Translations under genes and position numbers: made by a program
Shown: in pieces, positions 48,271 to 59,004 of the stretch
Layout: the number at the start of each line of letters is the position of its first letter
Position numbering within the stretch: position 1 is the stretch's first letter
Assembly: GCF_947241705.1 (NCBI RefSeq)
Contig: NC_079265.1
Coordinates: forward strand, 620,001-684,000
Length of the DNA stretch: 64,000 nucleotides
DNA from: Saccharomyces mikatae IFO 1815
Lineage: Eukaryota; Ascomycota; Saccharomycetes; Saccharomycetales; Saccharomycetaceae
Reading direction: 5' to 3'
Notes under the pieces: model-generated
What the model was told of the DNA's origin: nothing
What the model saw: the letters and a program-made list of their open reading frames with translations, nothing else
The model's database searches: none

Positions 48271-50391
48271 TTACCTCATTTTTCCTTGCATTTCTACCAT
48301 TTGCTGAACTTGTTGATGCATCATTTCCTTTAAGTCAGATACATCGTTTTCTAATTCTTCTACTTGCTCAGTCTTTTCGCCCAATAATTGTAAAGAGGTT
48401 TCCAGTTTGCTTTGCATTTGTTCAACTCTTTTCAAGAGTTCATCTTTCTGTTCATTCACCTCATTAAATTTATCGTTTTCCTCCATGAGTCTTAGAATCT
48501 CATCATTTGCTTTTTCTTTCTCCCTCAGTAAATTATTGTATGAATCCTTTGAAGAGGATAATTCACCTTCTAATCTTTTTAATTCCGTACTTAACTTATT
48601 CACCAAATGAGCGCTTATATTGCCATTAGAATTTGACAATTGAACACTCGCCCTTCGGTATGGTGTTGACGTGTTTAACGATTTCATAGATTCGCCTTCC
48701 TTGATTGCTTGTAAATCAGCAGCTTCTTCTGGAATATCTTCAATGCTGAAATCTGCATTTTTCCTCTCGAAATGTTGGCTTTCATCACTACATATTGTCA
48801 CATGCGATTCATCGTCAATGGGTTTAAGAGATGGATCATCTTCGAGTCCTCCTAGTTTTGACATCGACAACGACAGCAAAGAGTTCTCTTGGGGTAAAGT
48901 CCATTCGTCTTCCACATTTTCCTCCATAGAATTTAAACTATTGGTTAATTCCACAGGAATTTTTTCCATAATCTTCCCACTGCTGTTCTCCTGGTGTGAC
49001 TTTAGTTGGTCCTCGTTTTGCTCTAACTGGCATCTTTGTATATCGTACTTCTTCTTCAGTAAATTATAATCATCTCTTATGTTTTGTAATGACAGTGTTA
49101 ACGTGCCTATCTGTATCTCCAGTTCTTTTATTTTTGAAACTGCCTTTAAACTATTGTCACGTTCTTTATCTAACTGCTCACTTAATGCTTTTGATGAATG
49201 TAAGGCAGTTTGATACATTTCTTCAATGTTATTTTTTTCTCTCATTGTCGCTTCAAAGCGATTTTCTAAATCCACAATCTTAGTAGTCAAAGCATATTCA
49301 ATACTATTCCAATTGGCCTTGGACGACTCAAGCTGTTCCTTAAGTAGGTTGTATTGAGAAGATCCGTGTTGTTTTACTTCTAAGGTATTCTGACTATCGA
49401 CAGAATTCAGGTTAGGTTCAACATTTGAAGTGTGGGTGTAATTGTCCAATTCAATTCTTAATTGTTCCAGTTTGGTCTCTAGTGTAGTAACTTGATCGAC
49501 TGTAGCTGCCTGTAGTGCTTTCTTTTCCATTTGGAATCCAGTTCTTTCTTCTTCAAGCAATGTTTTTAGTTCATCTAAAGATTGCTGAAGATCCGTAATT
49601 GAATCATCTTTTTCCTTTATATTTTTTTCTAGTATCTCTCTTGCCTCTTTCTGCTTATCTGCATCTCTTAGTTTGTTCGTGGCTTCAGCTAGTTGACCTT
49701 GTATATTATGATACAGCGATTGCAGTTCGTTGTAGTTTTCAATATTCTGAGAAGAATCCTCATTTAGTACAGATGTCTCATACTCGAGATTTTTCACTTT
49801 TGTTTTTAAACTTTTGATTTGGTTAGATTGCCTCAACTCAGTCTCTGCTAGTTTTGTCCCTTCCTTTTTCAATTGCTCTATCAAGTTGTCCTTCTCTTTA
49901 ATCAATTTAAAAAAACTGGAATCGGTGGTTTCAATTTGAGATTTTTTGTTTATTTCGTTAGTTAGGTCTTCAACTTGTTTATTTAGTCTTAGGTATTCTG
50001 GGCCAATCTCTTTGATTAAATCTTCAACAGTGAGTTCAGTATAGTTTTTAGGCAGCCATTGAGGCAATGATATTATGGTATCATCTGAACTGTCTGTCTT
50101 ATCGTCGTTAACAATTTTTTCACTATCGACAGGAGTTACATCCACTTTGTGTGTATCGCTACCAACAGTGCATTCCGGTCGTATCGTACTTTCATCCTCG
50201 TCCTCAGCATTTTCAATTGACTCCCCGCTAGTAGCAGGAATATCTGCTGATAAACCAGTAGTTTCTTGCTCGCTGTTTGACAGTATTGCAGGCGAAGGGG
50301 ACGATAAGTTCGACGTTGACCTTTTATTTTTCTTTCTTCCCTTCTTAGTGGCCAGAGAAAGCCTCTCTTCCAATGATAATTTTTTACTCAT
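48271..50391 (-). CDS. SGM1: SGM1, Golgi coiled-coil (TMF1-like golgin)
   Basis: 706 residues, one fewer than in S. cerevisiae. Almost the whole protein from about residue 120 is predicted coiled coil by its heptads (for example NLIEQLKKEGTKLAETELRQ). The N-terminus is a basic Ser-rich stretch (SLATKKGRKKNKRSTSNLSS), and an acidic spacer follows. A second disordered acidic region (residues 470-590) separates the last C-terminal coil, which corresponds to the TMF/GRAB-like Rab-binding segment. S. cerevisiae Sgm1 binds Ypt6-GTP and localises to the Golgi, where it likely tethers vesicles. No membrane segment was seen. Confidence 0.96.
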   Translation of the reverse strand: MSKKLSLEERLSLATKKGRKKNKRSTSNLSSPSPAILSNSEQETTGLSADIPATSGESIENAEDEDESTIRPECTVGSDTHKVDVTPVDSEKIVNDDKTDSSDDTIISLPQWLPKNYTELTVEDLIKEIGPEYLRLNKQVEDLTNEINKKSQIETTDSSFFKLIKEKDNLIEQLKKEGTKLAETELRQSNQIKSLKTKVKNLEYETSVLNEDSSQNIENYNELQSLYHNIQGQLAEATNKLRDADKQKEAREILEKNIKEKDDSITDLQQSLDELKTLLEEERTGFQMEKKALQAATVDQVTTLETKLEQLRIELDNYTHTSNVEPNLNSVDSQNTLEVKQHGSSQYNLLKEQLESSKANWNSIEYALTTKIVDLENRFEATMREKNNIEEMYQTALHSSKALSEQLDKERDNSLKAVSKIKELEIQIGTLTLSLQNIRDDYNLLKKKYDIQRCQLEQNEDQLKSHQENSSGKIMEKIPVELTNSLNSMEENVEDEWTLPQENSLLSLSMSKLGGLEDDPSLKPIDDESHVTICSDESQHFERKNADFSIEDIPEEAADLQAIKEGESMKSLNTSTPYRRASVQLSNSNGNISAHLVNKLSTELKRLEGELSSSKDSYNNLLREKEKANDEILRLMEENDKFNEVNEQKDELLKRVEQMQSKLETSLQLLGEKTEQVEELENDVSDLKEMMHQQVQQMVEMQGKMR

Positions 50392-50600
50392 AGCAAAGTT
50401 GGTATGTGACTATCATATAAGACTTATTGTATACGTTATTGCAACAAAGTTCCTTGGACGGAAGTTTAACAGACTTAGAAAGCAAAACTTCTTGAAGTAC
50501 AATGTATTGTTACTACCAAATTAAGATCTTTTCAGGTTTTGATGCATTGTAACATCCTCACACCACTGTATATAGAGCACATTTGACTACAAAGTATTAC

Positions 50601-51320
50601 TTAAGTCAGACTGGTCTCATTGAAATCTATCAGTTTGATATACTTAATTTCTGGATTTGTAGAGTCCCTAGTTACTGTTATTATATTTGCTCTAAGCCCT
50701 AATCTGTATATTGGCATCGTTCTAAATGAAAAGTCGCCCAATGTTAGATTTAAATCATGCTCAATCAGTCTTTTCAATAATCCCAAGATCTCACTCGTTA
50801 ATTCATCTATTGGTTCATCATTATTATTCAAATTTGATGCTAAAAAATTTTTCACAAAGTTCTCCAGTGAGACCCAAAGCTCCTTATTTCTGACTTTTGG
50901 TGTCCTTACACGGACTTCGTCCAGTTTCCTATTATCTATAACGGTCAGTTGGTGCTCTAGTTTTCTTAGCAATTCTTCCAAGTCATTGTTGATATTTTTC
51001 TGTAACGACACCATCGCTTTTTTATCAACTGAATGATCGCTCATCACTGAAAGCCATTCACTGGAACTTTGGGCCCTCGAAGCAAGAAAATTCGATGTCA
51101 AGCTGTAGCCAATCGGATCTGCTCTTTCCGATAAAAACATCGGTTTTTTTAATAACTCTGCAAAGATGCTAGGGTTAGCCGGTTTTTCTTCAGTATCTAC
51201 GGTTCTTCTTGTGATCTCATCAACAGCATTTTGAGCTTGCTTCAAAAAATATCGTTTGTTCCCAATTTGATTTTCCAAATTTTTTATGTATATATCCAAT
51301 ATTTCCTTCTCAGTATTCAT
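50601..51320 (-). CDS. MCM22: MCM22, inner kinetochore protein (CENP-K)
   Basis: 239 residues as in S. cerevisiae. Mcm22 joins Mcm16 and Ctf3 in the CENP-H/I/K part of the constitutive centromere network (Ctf19 complex). The product is helical; residues 1-35 (EKEILDIYIKNLENQIGNK) and 90-140 (KNINNDLEELLRKLEHQL) form coiled coils for pairing with Mcm16. No enzyme motif is expected or seen. It is divergent from TIM8, with 187 bp between the two starts, so the two promoters overlap. It is the second kinetochore gene in this window after NNF1. Confidence 0.96.
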   Translation of the reverse strand: MNTEKEILDIYIKNLENQIGNKRYFLKQAQNAVDEITRRTVDTEEKPANPSIFAELLKKPMFLSERADPIGYSLTSNFLASRAQSSSEWLSVMSDHSVDKKAMVSLQKNINNDLEELLRKLEHQLTVIDNRKLDEVRVRTPKVRNKELWVSLENFVKNFLASNLNNNDEPIDELTSEILGLLKRLIEHDLNLTLGDFSFRTMPIYRLGLRANIITVTRDSTNPEIKYIKLIDFNETSLT

Positions 51321-51507
51321 GCTTCCTTCTTGATATTACCAGCATATCCTTTTATACCTCTCTATTCGTCATAAGCGTATTGTTACATTGCGAATCGAAG
51401 CGAACCGATTAATCACTGACATAAAAAGTGGTGGAAAAATTCATCTTGGGGAAAGTTTTGCAGAAAGAAGGAAGAGACGAAAAGAATACACTAACAGAAA
51501 ACAAAAA

Positions 51508-51771
51508 ATGTCCTCCCTATCCACGTCTGATTTGGCCTCTCTTGATGACACTTCCAAAAGGGAAATTGCTACTTTCCTAGAGGGTGAGAATTCCAAGCAA
51601 AAAGTTCAAATGTCAATCCATCAATTCACCAATACCTGTTTCAAAAAATGCGTTGAATCTGTTAATAATCCTAATTTGAGTTCTCAAGAAGAGCAGTGTT
51701 TGTCTAACTGTGTGAATAGGTTTTTGGATACTAATATCAGGATTGTGAACGGGCTGCAAAACACCCATTAA
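51508..51771 (+). CDS. TIM8: TIM8, mitochondrial intermembrane-space small Tim chaperone
   Basis: 87 residues. The twin CX3C pattern is complete: CFKKC and CLSNC, separated by 16 residues, so Mia40-dependent disulfide folding is expected. Tim8 assembles with Tim13 into a hexamer that escorts hydrophobic precursors such as Tim23 across the intermembrane space to TIM22. It is the orthologue of human DDP1/TIMM8A. The frame is open upstream to 51388 but lacks an ATG, so the start at 51508 (after an A-rich ACAAAAA leader) is certain. A Puf3-type motif follows in the 3' flank. It is convergent with TTI2. Confidence 0.98.
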   Translation: MSSLSTSDLASLDDTSKREIATFLEGENSKQKVQMSIHQFTNTCFKKCVESVNNPNLSSQEEQCLSNCVNRFLDTNIRIVNGLQNTH

Positions 51772-51823
51772 TATGAAACTGATCTATCCTTCCAAGCTAT
51801 TGTTTTCTTTATCCTAATGTATC

Positions 51824-51831
51824 TGTAAATA
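51824..51831 (+). promoter_or_regulatory. Puf3-type 3' UTR site of TIM8
   Basis: TGTAAATA lies 53 nt after the TIM8 stop. The core matches UGUANAUA, but the preceding bases are TC, so the favoured C at -2 is missing. Affinity may be lower than for the RSM7 and IBA57 sites. Confidence 0.45.
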
Positions 51832-51946
51832 AACAAATGAATATTTTAACATGTGTGTAAGTTTCTTTGAAGCAGTTTTTGTGCGTGTAGGGCTAAATAT
51901 CTTTCTTCGTCCTATATAAGCTTATATTAGTGTATATGTCTGTTCC

Positions 51947-53212
51947 CTATGAGAACTGAAAGAGTAAATGAAAGCGCGGTTGCTTGGATAATGTCGATAA
52001 CTCATCTTCCATATCGCAGTCATAACTCAGCAACCATTTGATCGTGTCCTTGCACTGTTGTAGGATTGATTCGTTCAATGCGTTCTCCTGCGAACACTTG
52101 TCGAATGTAATCAGGATCAATGATAAAATGTCGAACTTGTGAGCCACAACTCTTTCGTTCGGGCAAACCTTTATGAGAGTGGTTATCACAGAAAGAGTTT
52201 TTGAAACTAGCTTAGGAAAGGCTGAGAAAAAAGGGTTTCGTACTGTATATTCACCTAAAACAAAAATCAGCCTTTGAAGGTGTACGACAGACCCTTCTTT
52301 TTGAAGTTTGAGCATATTTGATACGGTTTCCAATGCATATAGGGTCAAATTTTCGTGTGCAAGACTAACCCTAGGAATTATGTTTTGCAAAAGAATTCCT
52401 GACATGAACTTCTCTAGATGATATTGGTATTTAGTGTAATCGGCGAAAAATTCTACCTTATATAACGCCAGTATTGTTGGAAAAACTATTCGCCATATAG
52501 CTACTGTTTCATCCGCACTATATGATGGTGGCAGGAAATAACACATATTAATCAACGTTTTCTCAAACAGTGGGAATAAACCAGTACTAGAGAATTGTAT
52601 CCACTTGGGGTTATCGGGTTCACTCATAAAGGTATAGTCTAAAAGCGTTTTCAGTAATAAAACACCACGAAGTTTGATTTTCCTTATATCGGTGGTGTTA
52701 TCTAGTATGTTTATAATTCCTGGAATGATCCAAGAAAGATTCGTAGATACATCTTTCCTCTTTAAATATAACAAAATTACGTAGAATAATGGAATACTTT
52801 TTAAGCCACCCTGATTTACCCACGCTTTTGTGATGTTGTCTTCTTTCATCGATAATCCAAGTGTGGGTTTGAGGCCAGGATTTCGTTGCTCTTTGAGCCC
52901 AGAGTTGCTTTTGCCTTTTAAAAGTAACGGTTGCAATGCAGAGATAAGGCCCCACATAATACCATCGTAGTTACCTTCACTAAGCTGGAAGTAGCGATCT
53001 ATAGTTTTCAAAACGTCATTATTGATCTGTATGTCTAATCGTGAAGATATGGAGTGGTATGACAGAGACTCGATAAGTTTGATCTCATCGGCCACCGTGA
53101 TCGCACAAGTAGTGTCCACCTTTTCTCGTAATTGAAGACACAATTCTGAAAGTCTTGCCGAAGAAATTTTTAGTTCATTTAGTTCACTGATAATATCATC
53201 TATTGGTGTCAT
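51947..53212 (-). CDS. TTI2: TTI2, ASTRA/TTT complex subunit
   Basis: 421 residues, the S. cerevisiae length. Tti2 forms the TTT complex with Tel2 and Tti1, which with Hsp90 promotes folding of PIKK kinases (Tor, Mec1, Tel1, Tra1), and it is found in ASTRA. The sequence is alpha-helical with HEAT-like repeats: FVLGEYTVRNPFFSAFPKLV and the later helices near residues 340-400 are characteristic of the Tti2 family. No catalytic motif is expected. It is convergent with TIM8 (175 bp between stops) and transcribed in the same direction as MET5 upstream of it. Confidence 0.96.
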   Translation of the reverse strand: MTPIDDIISELNELKISSARLSELCLQLREKVDTTCAITVADEIKLIESLSYHSISSRLDIQINNDVLKTIDRYFQLSEGNYDGIMWGLISALQPLLLKGKSNSGLKEQRNPGLKPTLGLSMKEDNITKAWVNQGGLKSIPLFYVILLYLKRKDVSTNLSWIIPGIINILDNTTDIRKIKLRGVLLLKTLLDYTFMSEPDNPKWIQFSSTGLFPLFEKTLINMCYFLPPSYSADETVAIWRIVFPTILALYKVEFFADYTKYQYHLEKFMSGILLQNIIPRVSLAHENLTLYALETVSNMLKLQKEGSVVHLQRLIFVLGEYTVRNPFFSAFPKLVSKTLSVITTLIKVCPNERVVAHKFDILSLILITFDKCSQENALNESILQQCKDTIKWLLSYDCDMEDELSTLSKQPRFHLLFQFS

Positions 53213-53457
53213 TTCCCATTTAGTTTGTTGTATGTTTTCATTCTTGTCTGGTTTTCATGCCTTCATTTTTTTTTTAAGTTACTCTCAAAAAAAGCTGACA
53301 AGGCGGAAACGATAACAATGTGTCTTAACTGTTATTATACAAGTTTATACAAATAAATATGTTTCTATAGAAAAAAGGTTATACACAATCTCGAAAAAAT
53401 AAATAAATATGTGTGAAATAATTCTGATGGGAGTTTGTACTATGCCTTATGCTATCT

Positions 53458-56400
53458 CTAATAGGCATCTTCAGACACATCTTCATGGAAGTATTTACCT
53501 TCAGTGGTTGGTTTGATGATGCCGACTCTTATACAGAAGTCACCAAAGTGTTCACCGTCTTCTCTTTCTAAAGCGTACCTTTTAAATAATGGTTTGATGT
53601 AATCAACAATTTCCTCATCTTTCACATTGGCTTTATATAATTTGTTTAGTCTTTGGCCAAGATAACCACCACCAAGCATCAAGTTGTAAGTGTGGGGAGC
53701 CTTACCAACAAGGGCCAATTCACCCAACCAAGGACGAGCACAACCATTAGGACAACCAGTCATTCTCATAATAATAGAATCGTGACGTAAACCATATTCT
53801 TCTAAACAGTCTTCCAATTGGGTAATGATATCAGGTAGGAAACGTTCAGATTCAGCGAACGCCAAACCACATGTTGGCAGACCAACACAGGATGATGAAG
53901 ATAATCTCAACCCACTGAAATCAGTGTTATCCAATTTATAAGCCTTCAGAATAGATTTTATTTCACCAATATGTTCATCTGTAATATTAGAAATGACCAG
54001 ATGTTGATTACCAGTAAGTCTGAAATGGCCGGAATTAGACTTGAGCATGTATTCAGCAACTTTTCTGATACCAGTCTTCTGGGGTAAATCTGGAGTATCC
54101 TCAACTCTACCATTTTCAATAAATGCAGTGAAGTGGTTTAATCCAGTTTCGTCTTTAATCCATCCAAAGTAATCAATATTAGACTTGAACTCGAATGGTC
54201 TCTCAGGCTCGAACTTCTTACCCCAATATTCTTCTACTTTTTGTTTGAAGCCTTCAACACCCATATCATCTACAGTATACTTTAAACGAGCATGTTTACG
54301 GTCCTTACGATCACCGTGATCTCTTTGGACAATGACAATACCTTCCATTGGGGGGATAATATCTTCAGTTTTAACAAAACCTAAGCATGAACCTAATCTT
54401 GGATAAGTCTTCTTATTGTTATGTGTGGTACCCATACCACCCCCAACAAATACATTGTAACCCTCTACGATTTGAGTTTCTGGGTTAACAATACCGACCA
54501 AACCGACGTCGATAGATAAGACATCAACGTCATTGTATGGAGGGACAGCGATGTTAAACTTGAACTTTCTTGGCAAATAAGTTGGACCGTAAATTGGTTC
54601 TATATCAACTAAAGCGTTACCACTGACTAGTGTCTTCTTTTTTCTGGGACCATCTTTTCTATTTTCAAAGATAGATGGCCATGATGGATCTTCGTCCTGT
54701 TCTTCTGGCCCTTCTAACCAAACTTCATGGTAGGCTGTAGTCTTTGGTAAGAAATGATCAGAAATCAATTTTCCCATGTCAGCGATTTGTTGGTGAACCT
54801 TAGCATTGGTTGGTAAAGCTGAAACCATAACATTTCTATTAACGTCACCTGCAGCGGCAAGTGTGTCCATAAGAACCGCGTTCATCCCTCTCAAGGTATG
54901 TTTCAAGTTCTTTTTTAAAACACCATGGATTTGAAAAGTTGCTCTCGTGGTTAATTTTAAAGTACCATTACCTGAAGTATCAGATAAATGATCCAGAGCA
55001 AGCCACTGTTGTGGGGTGGTTTTACCACCTGGTAAACGAGCTCTTGCCATGAACATATAGTATGGTTCTAAACCTTGCGACTTACGTATTTCTCTAATGT
55101 CACGATCGTCTTGAGTGTAAATACCGTGAAATTTCATCAATTGTTCATTAGCGTGAGTGACACCACCGGAAGATGTGTCTTTTAGATTTTCACTGATGGT
55201 TCCTCTTAAGAAATTAGACTCCCTCTTGATATCTTCGTTAGTAACAGGTTTTGGCTCATCGTCGACAGCAGCGGCGGAAACACCAAGAGCTTCCCATAAC
55301 TTAGGTTCCCACTCAGAATAAGCAGTTTGGAAACCATCGGCATCTTGATCATCACCCAGTCCTAGTGGAATTAAGGTCTTAGCACTTAGTAATTCTAAAC
55401 GCTTGAATAAATCTTGTGAAGGTTTGTTAAAATAATGTTTATCCTCTTTACGTGGCCAATATTCTGAATCACCTAGACCAAAAACAGCAACGTTCAGGGT
55501 CGCTAAATCCAAGTCTGTATCGTTCTTTAGGGCCTCCCAGAATGACTTACCGTCTTGAGGAAATTCACCTTGTCCAGCGGTGGAAGTTATGAAAACTACA
55601 TTTTCTTCACCAGGTAGCTCTTCCAGTATGATTTCATCCATGGATAGTACGGTAGCCTTCAAACCTCTTGCAGAGGCTCTTGCTCCTAGTCTCTTTGCTA
55701 AGTTTGCAGCATTGCCACCATCTGAAGCGTAGTATATGTGCAATGGTGGCCCTGATAAACCTTCCAATAGTTGATCAAAGGCAGCTTTACTTCTTTTTTC
55801 TTGTTTCCTCGTCAATGCATCACCGGCAGATTGCTTTAAATTTCTTGATAAGGATGGGTCCTTTCTGGTTAATAAAGTCAGCTTGTTTTCACGGTCTAAG
55901 AAGTCTTGTAATTGCTTCCTGATTACCGAAGAATCTAAGCTGAATGCCTCCTTATCTGTTGATGGATCGTCATAGATTGGATTAAACCTATACAATGGCC
56001 AATAGCCAGATTCAACAGCATTCTTGGTTTCCTTTAGAACTTCTAATGGAGTATCATTTTCTGAATTATATGGCAGGTAAGCTAAAACGATAGAAGGACC
56101 ATTATACTTAGAAGCCTCTATAATCGCAGTCAATAGTTGGGTGTACGAGGCATAGACGGCGACGGAGGCTACGTAGGCACTGTAGTAGTTCATTGCGTAT
56201 AAGCCAACATCTTTCTTTCTATCTTGGTTCTGTTTTCTATGGTCATACGGTTCTGAATCAATCAATAGAACGTTAATGTTTTTGCGAGAAGATAAAACTT
56301 GTTGAATACCTGAGTGACCTAAATCATAAGACCAAGCATCGGAACCAATAAGCCAACTTGATTTGAAAATAAAAGAATCGCTTGATGGGGCTATCTCTAG

Positions 56401-57786
56401 AAATTTTAAAGCGGTTGAAGAATCTTGATTAGATTGCAACAATTGAAATATTTCCAAACCTGTTGCATTGGCTTCCTGTAATTGAGCTTCATCAAGATCC
56501 TGCCCATGGAATGCTAACCATTTCGATAATAATTGAACAATTTTGTTCGCATCCTCCGAAAAGTAAAGACTTGGATCAAGTGAGGATTTAGCCAAGTTGA
56601 TTAGTTCTTCACGTTGAGTTTCTTGTTTCAAAAAGCGGCCAAAACCAAATTCCGGATTACTTGCTTCAATCGTATCACTAGAAAATTGATTCAAAACTTG
56701 TAAATTCGATGAAAATAACTGTTTTAGTACTTTTATATAGGCGTCTTCTAAATTCACAACTTTGTTGATGGAAGAGATCAACTGAGCAACTTCAGCTTGT
56801 TCCTCGGCCTTTTCATTGGATTTACCCAAGAATAGGTTAGTGTCTGGTTCCTTTTTGTTGATATTCGATATAACGGTATTAACAATGTTTTGGTAATCAT
56901 CTACGATACCAACATTAGTTAGCACCACCTGTTCGATATTTCTAGACACCAAGTCATTAAAGTTACTGAAGAAGTCCAAAAGAAATGGTTGAAACTCGTT
57001 TGACTGTGATTTCTTAGAGACACCTTGCAAAACAGCAATTTTTGTAACGGAAGATGGCAGTATTTCTAAAAACTTGGAAAAATTCCATGGTCTGTAGACT
57101 TTGATTTTAATCAGGCCGGCGCTTGGAGGTAATACATTGCCTAATTCTGCATCATATGGAGACAAGTTAACAATAACAGTTGTGGGCGAGTCTTTGCCCT
57201 TGACCAGTTCGAAATTCGCCAATGGAACAGCAATCTCTTGCAACGCTACTGCAGTTTCTTCGGTAGCAATCTCCAAAGTTGGAACGTCGATATCTTGTTC
57301 GATAACTGTACTCGTGCCAATTTTTTCCAAATTAATAAAATGAAAAACTGGGCTCAGAGAATTTGCAGCAATCTGGTAAGAAGAAGCTGCGTTCGAAATT
57401 GCAGTTTGTAAATCAGAAGATATTAAGATGGGGAAAGAAAGATCTTTCAGTGCAGGAATCACAGAATAATCTTGCAAGTTCAAATCCACTGTGATCACCA
57501 ATGGAAGCATGTTAGGTAGGGAATATAAATGGTGAATGGACTTGACCAAAGTAGTTTCATCTGTAAAAACAGTAGTTAAAATATCTCTGGAAAGTTGATT
57601 TTTGATGGCATTTAATGGGTCTTGATTATTCAACAGATGAGTAGCATCTGTCACAGCAGATTCTAACCCTTTGAAGGATGAATGACTATTTTTTGTGCTA
57701 GTAGTGTAGAACACTTTATTTTGGGAAGCACTCGAGGAATATTGCGCCAACAATTGTGGCAGCGTCAAGAGATCTGAAGCAGTCAT
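53458..57786 (-). CDS. MET5: MET5 (ECM17), sulfite reductase beta subunit
   Basis: 1442 residues, complete. Together with the flavoprotein Met10 it reduces sulfite to sulfide in sulfate assimilation. The N-terminal half resembles pyruvate-ferredoxin oxidoreductase-type domains, and a flavodoxin-like domain follows near residues 680-840 (HIYYASDGGNAANLAKRLGA, TSTAGQGEFP). The last 550 residues are the hemoprotein core. The four cysteines that hold the [4Fe-4S]-siroheme centre are present: Cys1300 and Cys1306 (CVGLPTC) and Cys1345 and Cys1349 (CPNGC). Sulfur-regulon sites (Cbf1, Met31/32) lie about 265-330 bp upstream. No break is seen. Confidence 0.99.
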   Translation of the reverse strand: MTASDLLTLPQLLAQYSSSASQNKVFYTTSTKNSHSSFKGLESAVTDATHLLNNQDPLNAIKNQLSRDILTTVFTDETTLVKSIHHLYSLPNMLPLVITVDLNLQDYSVIPALKDLSFPILISSDLQTAISNAASSYQIAANSLSPVFHFINLEKIGTSTVIEQDIDVPTLEIATEETAVALQEIAVPLANFELVKGKDSPTTVIVNLSPYDAELGNVLPPSAGLIKIKVYRPWNFSKFLEILPSSVTKIAVLQGVSKKSQSNEFQPFLLDFFSNFNDLVSRNIEQVVLTNVGIVDDYQNIVNTVISNINKKEPDTNLFLGKSNEKAEEQAEVAQLISSINKVVNLEDAYIKVLKQLFSSNLQVLNQFSSDTIEASNPEFGFGRFLKQETQREELINLAKSSLDPSLYFSEDANKIVQLLSKWLAFHGQDLDEAQLQEANATGLEIFQLLQSNQDSSTALKFLEIAPSSDSFIFKSSWLIGSDAWSYDLGHSGIQQVLSSRKNINVLLIDSEPYDHRKQNQDRKKDVGLYAMNYYSAYVASVAVYASYTQLLTAIIEASKYNGPSIVLAYLPYNSENDTPLEVLKETKNAVESGYWPLYRFNPIYDDPSTDKEAFSLDSSVIRKQLQDFLDRENKLTLLTRKDPSLSRNLKQSAGDALTRKQEKRSKAAFDQLLEGLSGPPLHIYYASDGGNAANLAKRLGARASARGLKATVLSMDEIILEELPGEENVVFITSTAGQGEFPQDGKSFWEALKNDTDLDLATLNVAVFGLGDSEYWPRKEDKHYFNKPSQDLFKRLELLSAKTLIPLGLGDDQDADGFQTAYSEWEPKLWEALGVSAAAVDDEPKPVTNEDIKRESNFLRGTISENLKDTSSGGVTHANEQLMKFHGIYTQDDRDIREIRKSQGLEPYYMFMARARLPGGKTTPQQWLALDHLSDTSGNGTLKLTTRATFQIHGVLKKNLKHTLRGMNAVLMDTLAAAGDVNRNVMVSALPTNAKVHQQIADMGKLISDHFLPKTTAYHEVWLEGPEEQDEDPSWPSIFENRKDGPRKKKTLVSGNALVDIEPIYGPTYLPRKFKFNIAVPPYNDVDVLSIDVGLVGIVNPETQIVEGYNVFVGGGMGTTHNNKKTYPRLGSCLGFVKTEDIIPPMEGIVIVQRDHGDRKDRKHARLKYTVDDMGVEGFKQKVEEYWGKKFEPERPFEFKSNIDYFGWIKDETGLNHFTAFIENGRVEDTPDLPQKTGIRKVAEYMLKSNSGHFRLTGNQHLVISNITDEHIGEIKSILKAYKLDNTDFSGLRLSSSSCVGLPTCGLAFAESERFLPDIITQLEDCLEEYGLRHDSIIMRMTGCPNGCARPWLGELALVGKAPHTYNLMLGGGYLGQRLNKLYKANVKDEEIVDYIKPLFKRYALEREDGEHFGDFCIRVGIIKPTTEGKYFHEDVSEDAY

Positions 57787-58049
57787 TCTTCAATAATTTT
57801 TTCTTCTCCGGTTCCCGTTCCCTGCTATTACTTTACTAATGTGTAAGAGATATAAAAAATAGTTTACCGAAAAATTGACAAGCAGAAAAACCTTCTTACA
57901 TCCTAATTTTAATTTCGAATTGGGAACTACCATCTTTCAACACTTTATATAACTGTTTGCAGCGACCAGTAAATTCGTCGCATCACCATGACTCGAATTT
58001 TCCAGTGTCTCTTAGTTGTTAAATCATTCTTGCTTCTGTGTGGTGGTAA

Positions 58050-58114
58050 TTGTGGCATTCTGAGCCAAGAAAAATTCACACGTGATAGAAATTCTTTTCA
58101 CAAAATATCACGTG
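58050..58114. promoter_or_regulatory. MET5 sulfur-regulon sites (Met31/32 and two Cbf1 E-boxes)
   Basis: TTGTGGC at 58050-58056 contains the Met31/32 core. CACGTG occurs at 58079-58084 (flanked ACACGTGA) and 58109-58114 (flanked TCACGTGG), both bound by Cbf1 with Met4/Met28. Their 30-bp spacing and position 265-330 bp upstream of MET5 fit Met4-driven induction when sulfur is low. Confidence 0.75.
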
Positions 58115-58942
58115 GAGTAAACTATTATTACCCGGTCTGAAAGGATCACTTTTATTGCTTACTTTTTTACTACCCTAGGTTGCTCAGCGGAGTTAGATAT
58201 TGAAAATGGCATACGTAGTTGAGCACACTTATTATAAATAGAGAAGATTTGCAAACAGTACTTCTTAGTGGATTCGATACACTTTTATCAGTGTAGATGC
58301 CCAAAACTATATTGAGGGTTCGTATTGTGAAGTTTCGTACTTAGTGACGATAATATTCTTCTGTCTACTTTTGGCGGCTAATTAAGAAATATGCTGGAAT
58401 AACTGGCTATTAATGTGTTAGGAAAGAGTCCAGAGAGGAGTAAAAAAAAGAGATAGAGATATGAATAAAAAGTATTTTGGGCATTTAAAAGTCTACAACC
58501 CTAAGATTGAGCAGAATGCTTTATTTAATATTTGTTTCCAAATGACAGCTTTCATTACTGATGGTTTATAATGGTTCAGTAAGTAAGAGGAAAAGATGAA
58601 AGTAAACAAAAAGTCACACATTTTCTCGAATCAAGCAAAGTTTAGTTGCCTACCTGGCTAGATCTCCCGCTTCTATGTTTTCTTAAAAGACATGTTCAGC
58701 AAACATAAATAGGTGAGAAAAGTGCACCAGCTCTTTTTGCTATCTATTAAAGAACAAGAAACTTTTAGTCATAAATGTCCTATTGCATTTGCTTGAATCT
58801 AACTTTGTCCACCCATTGGTGAGTGAGATTTTTCAACTAACATATTACTAATCTTTTGCTGCTATTTTGTTTCTTATGGCTGGTAGAAATCAGAAATTCC
58901 TATCATTGTGAACGGAAACACCCTTGCGCATGATGAAGATGG

Positions 58943-58950
58943 TCACGTGA
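58943..58950. promoter_or_regulatory. Cbf1 palindrome TCACGTGA upstream of IML1
   Basis: A perfect eight-base Cbf1 site, 132 bp upstream of the IML1 ATG and almost 1.2 kb from MET5, so it more likely serves IML1. See findings. Confidence 0.6.
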
Positions 58951-59004
58951 CACACTTAACTCTATCAATGTTAATCATCAATGTCTTGAAGTTATTAAGT
59001 GACA

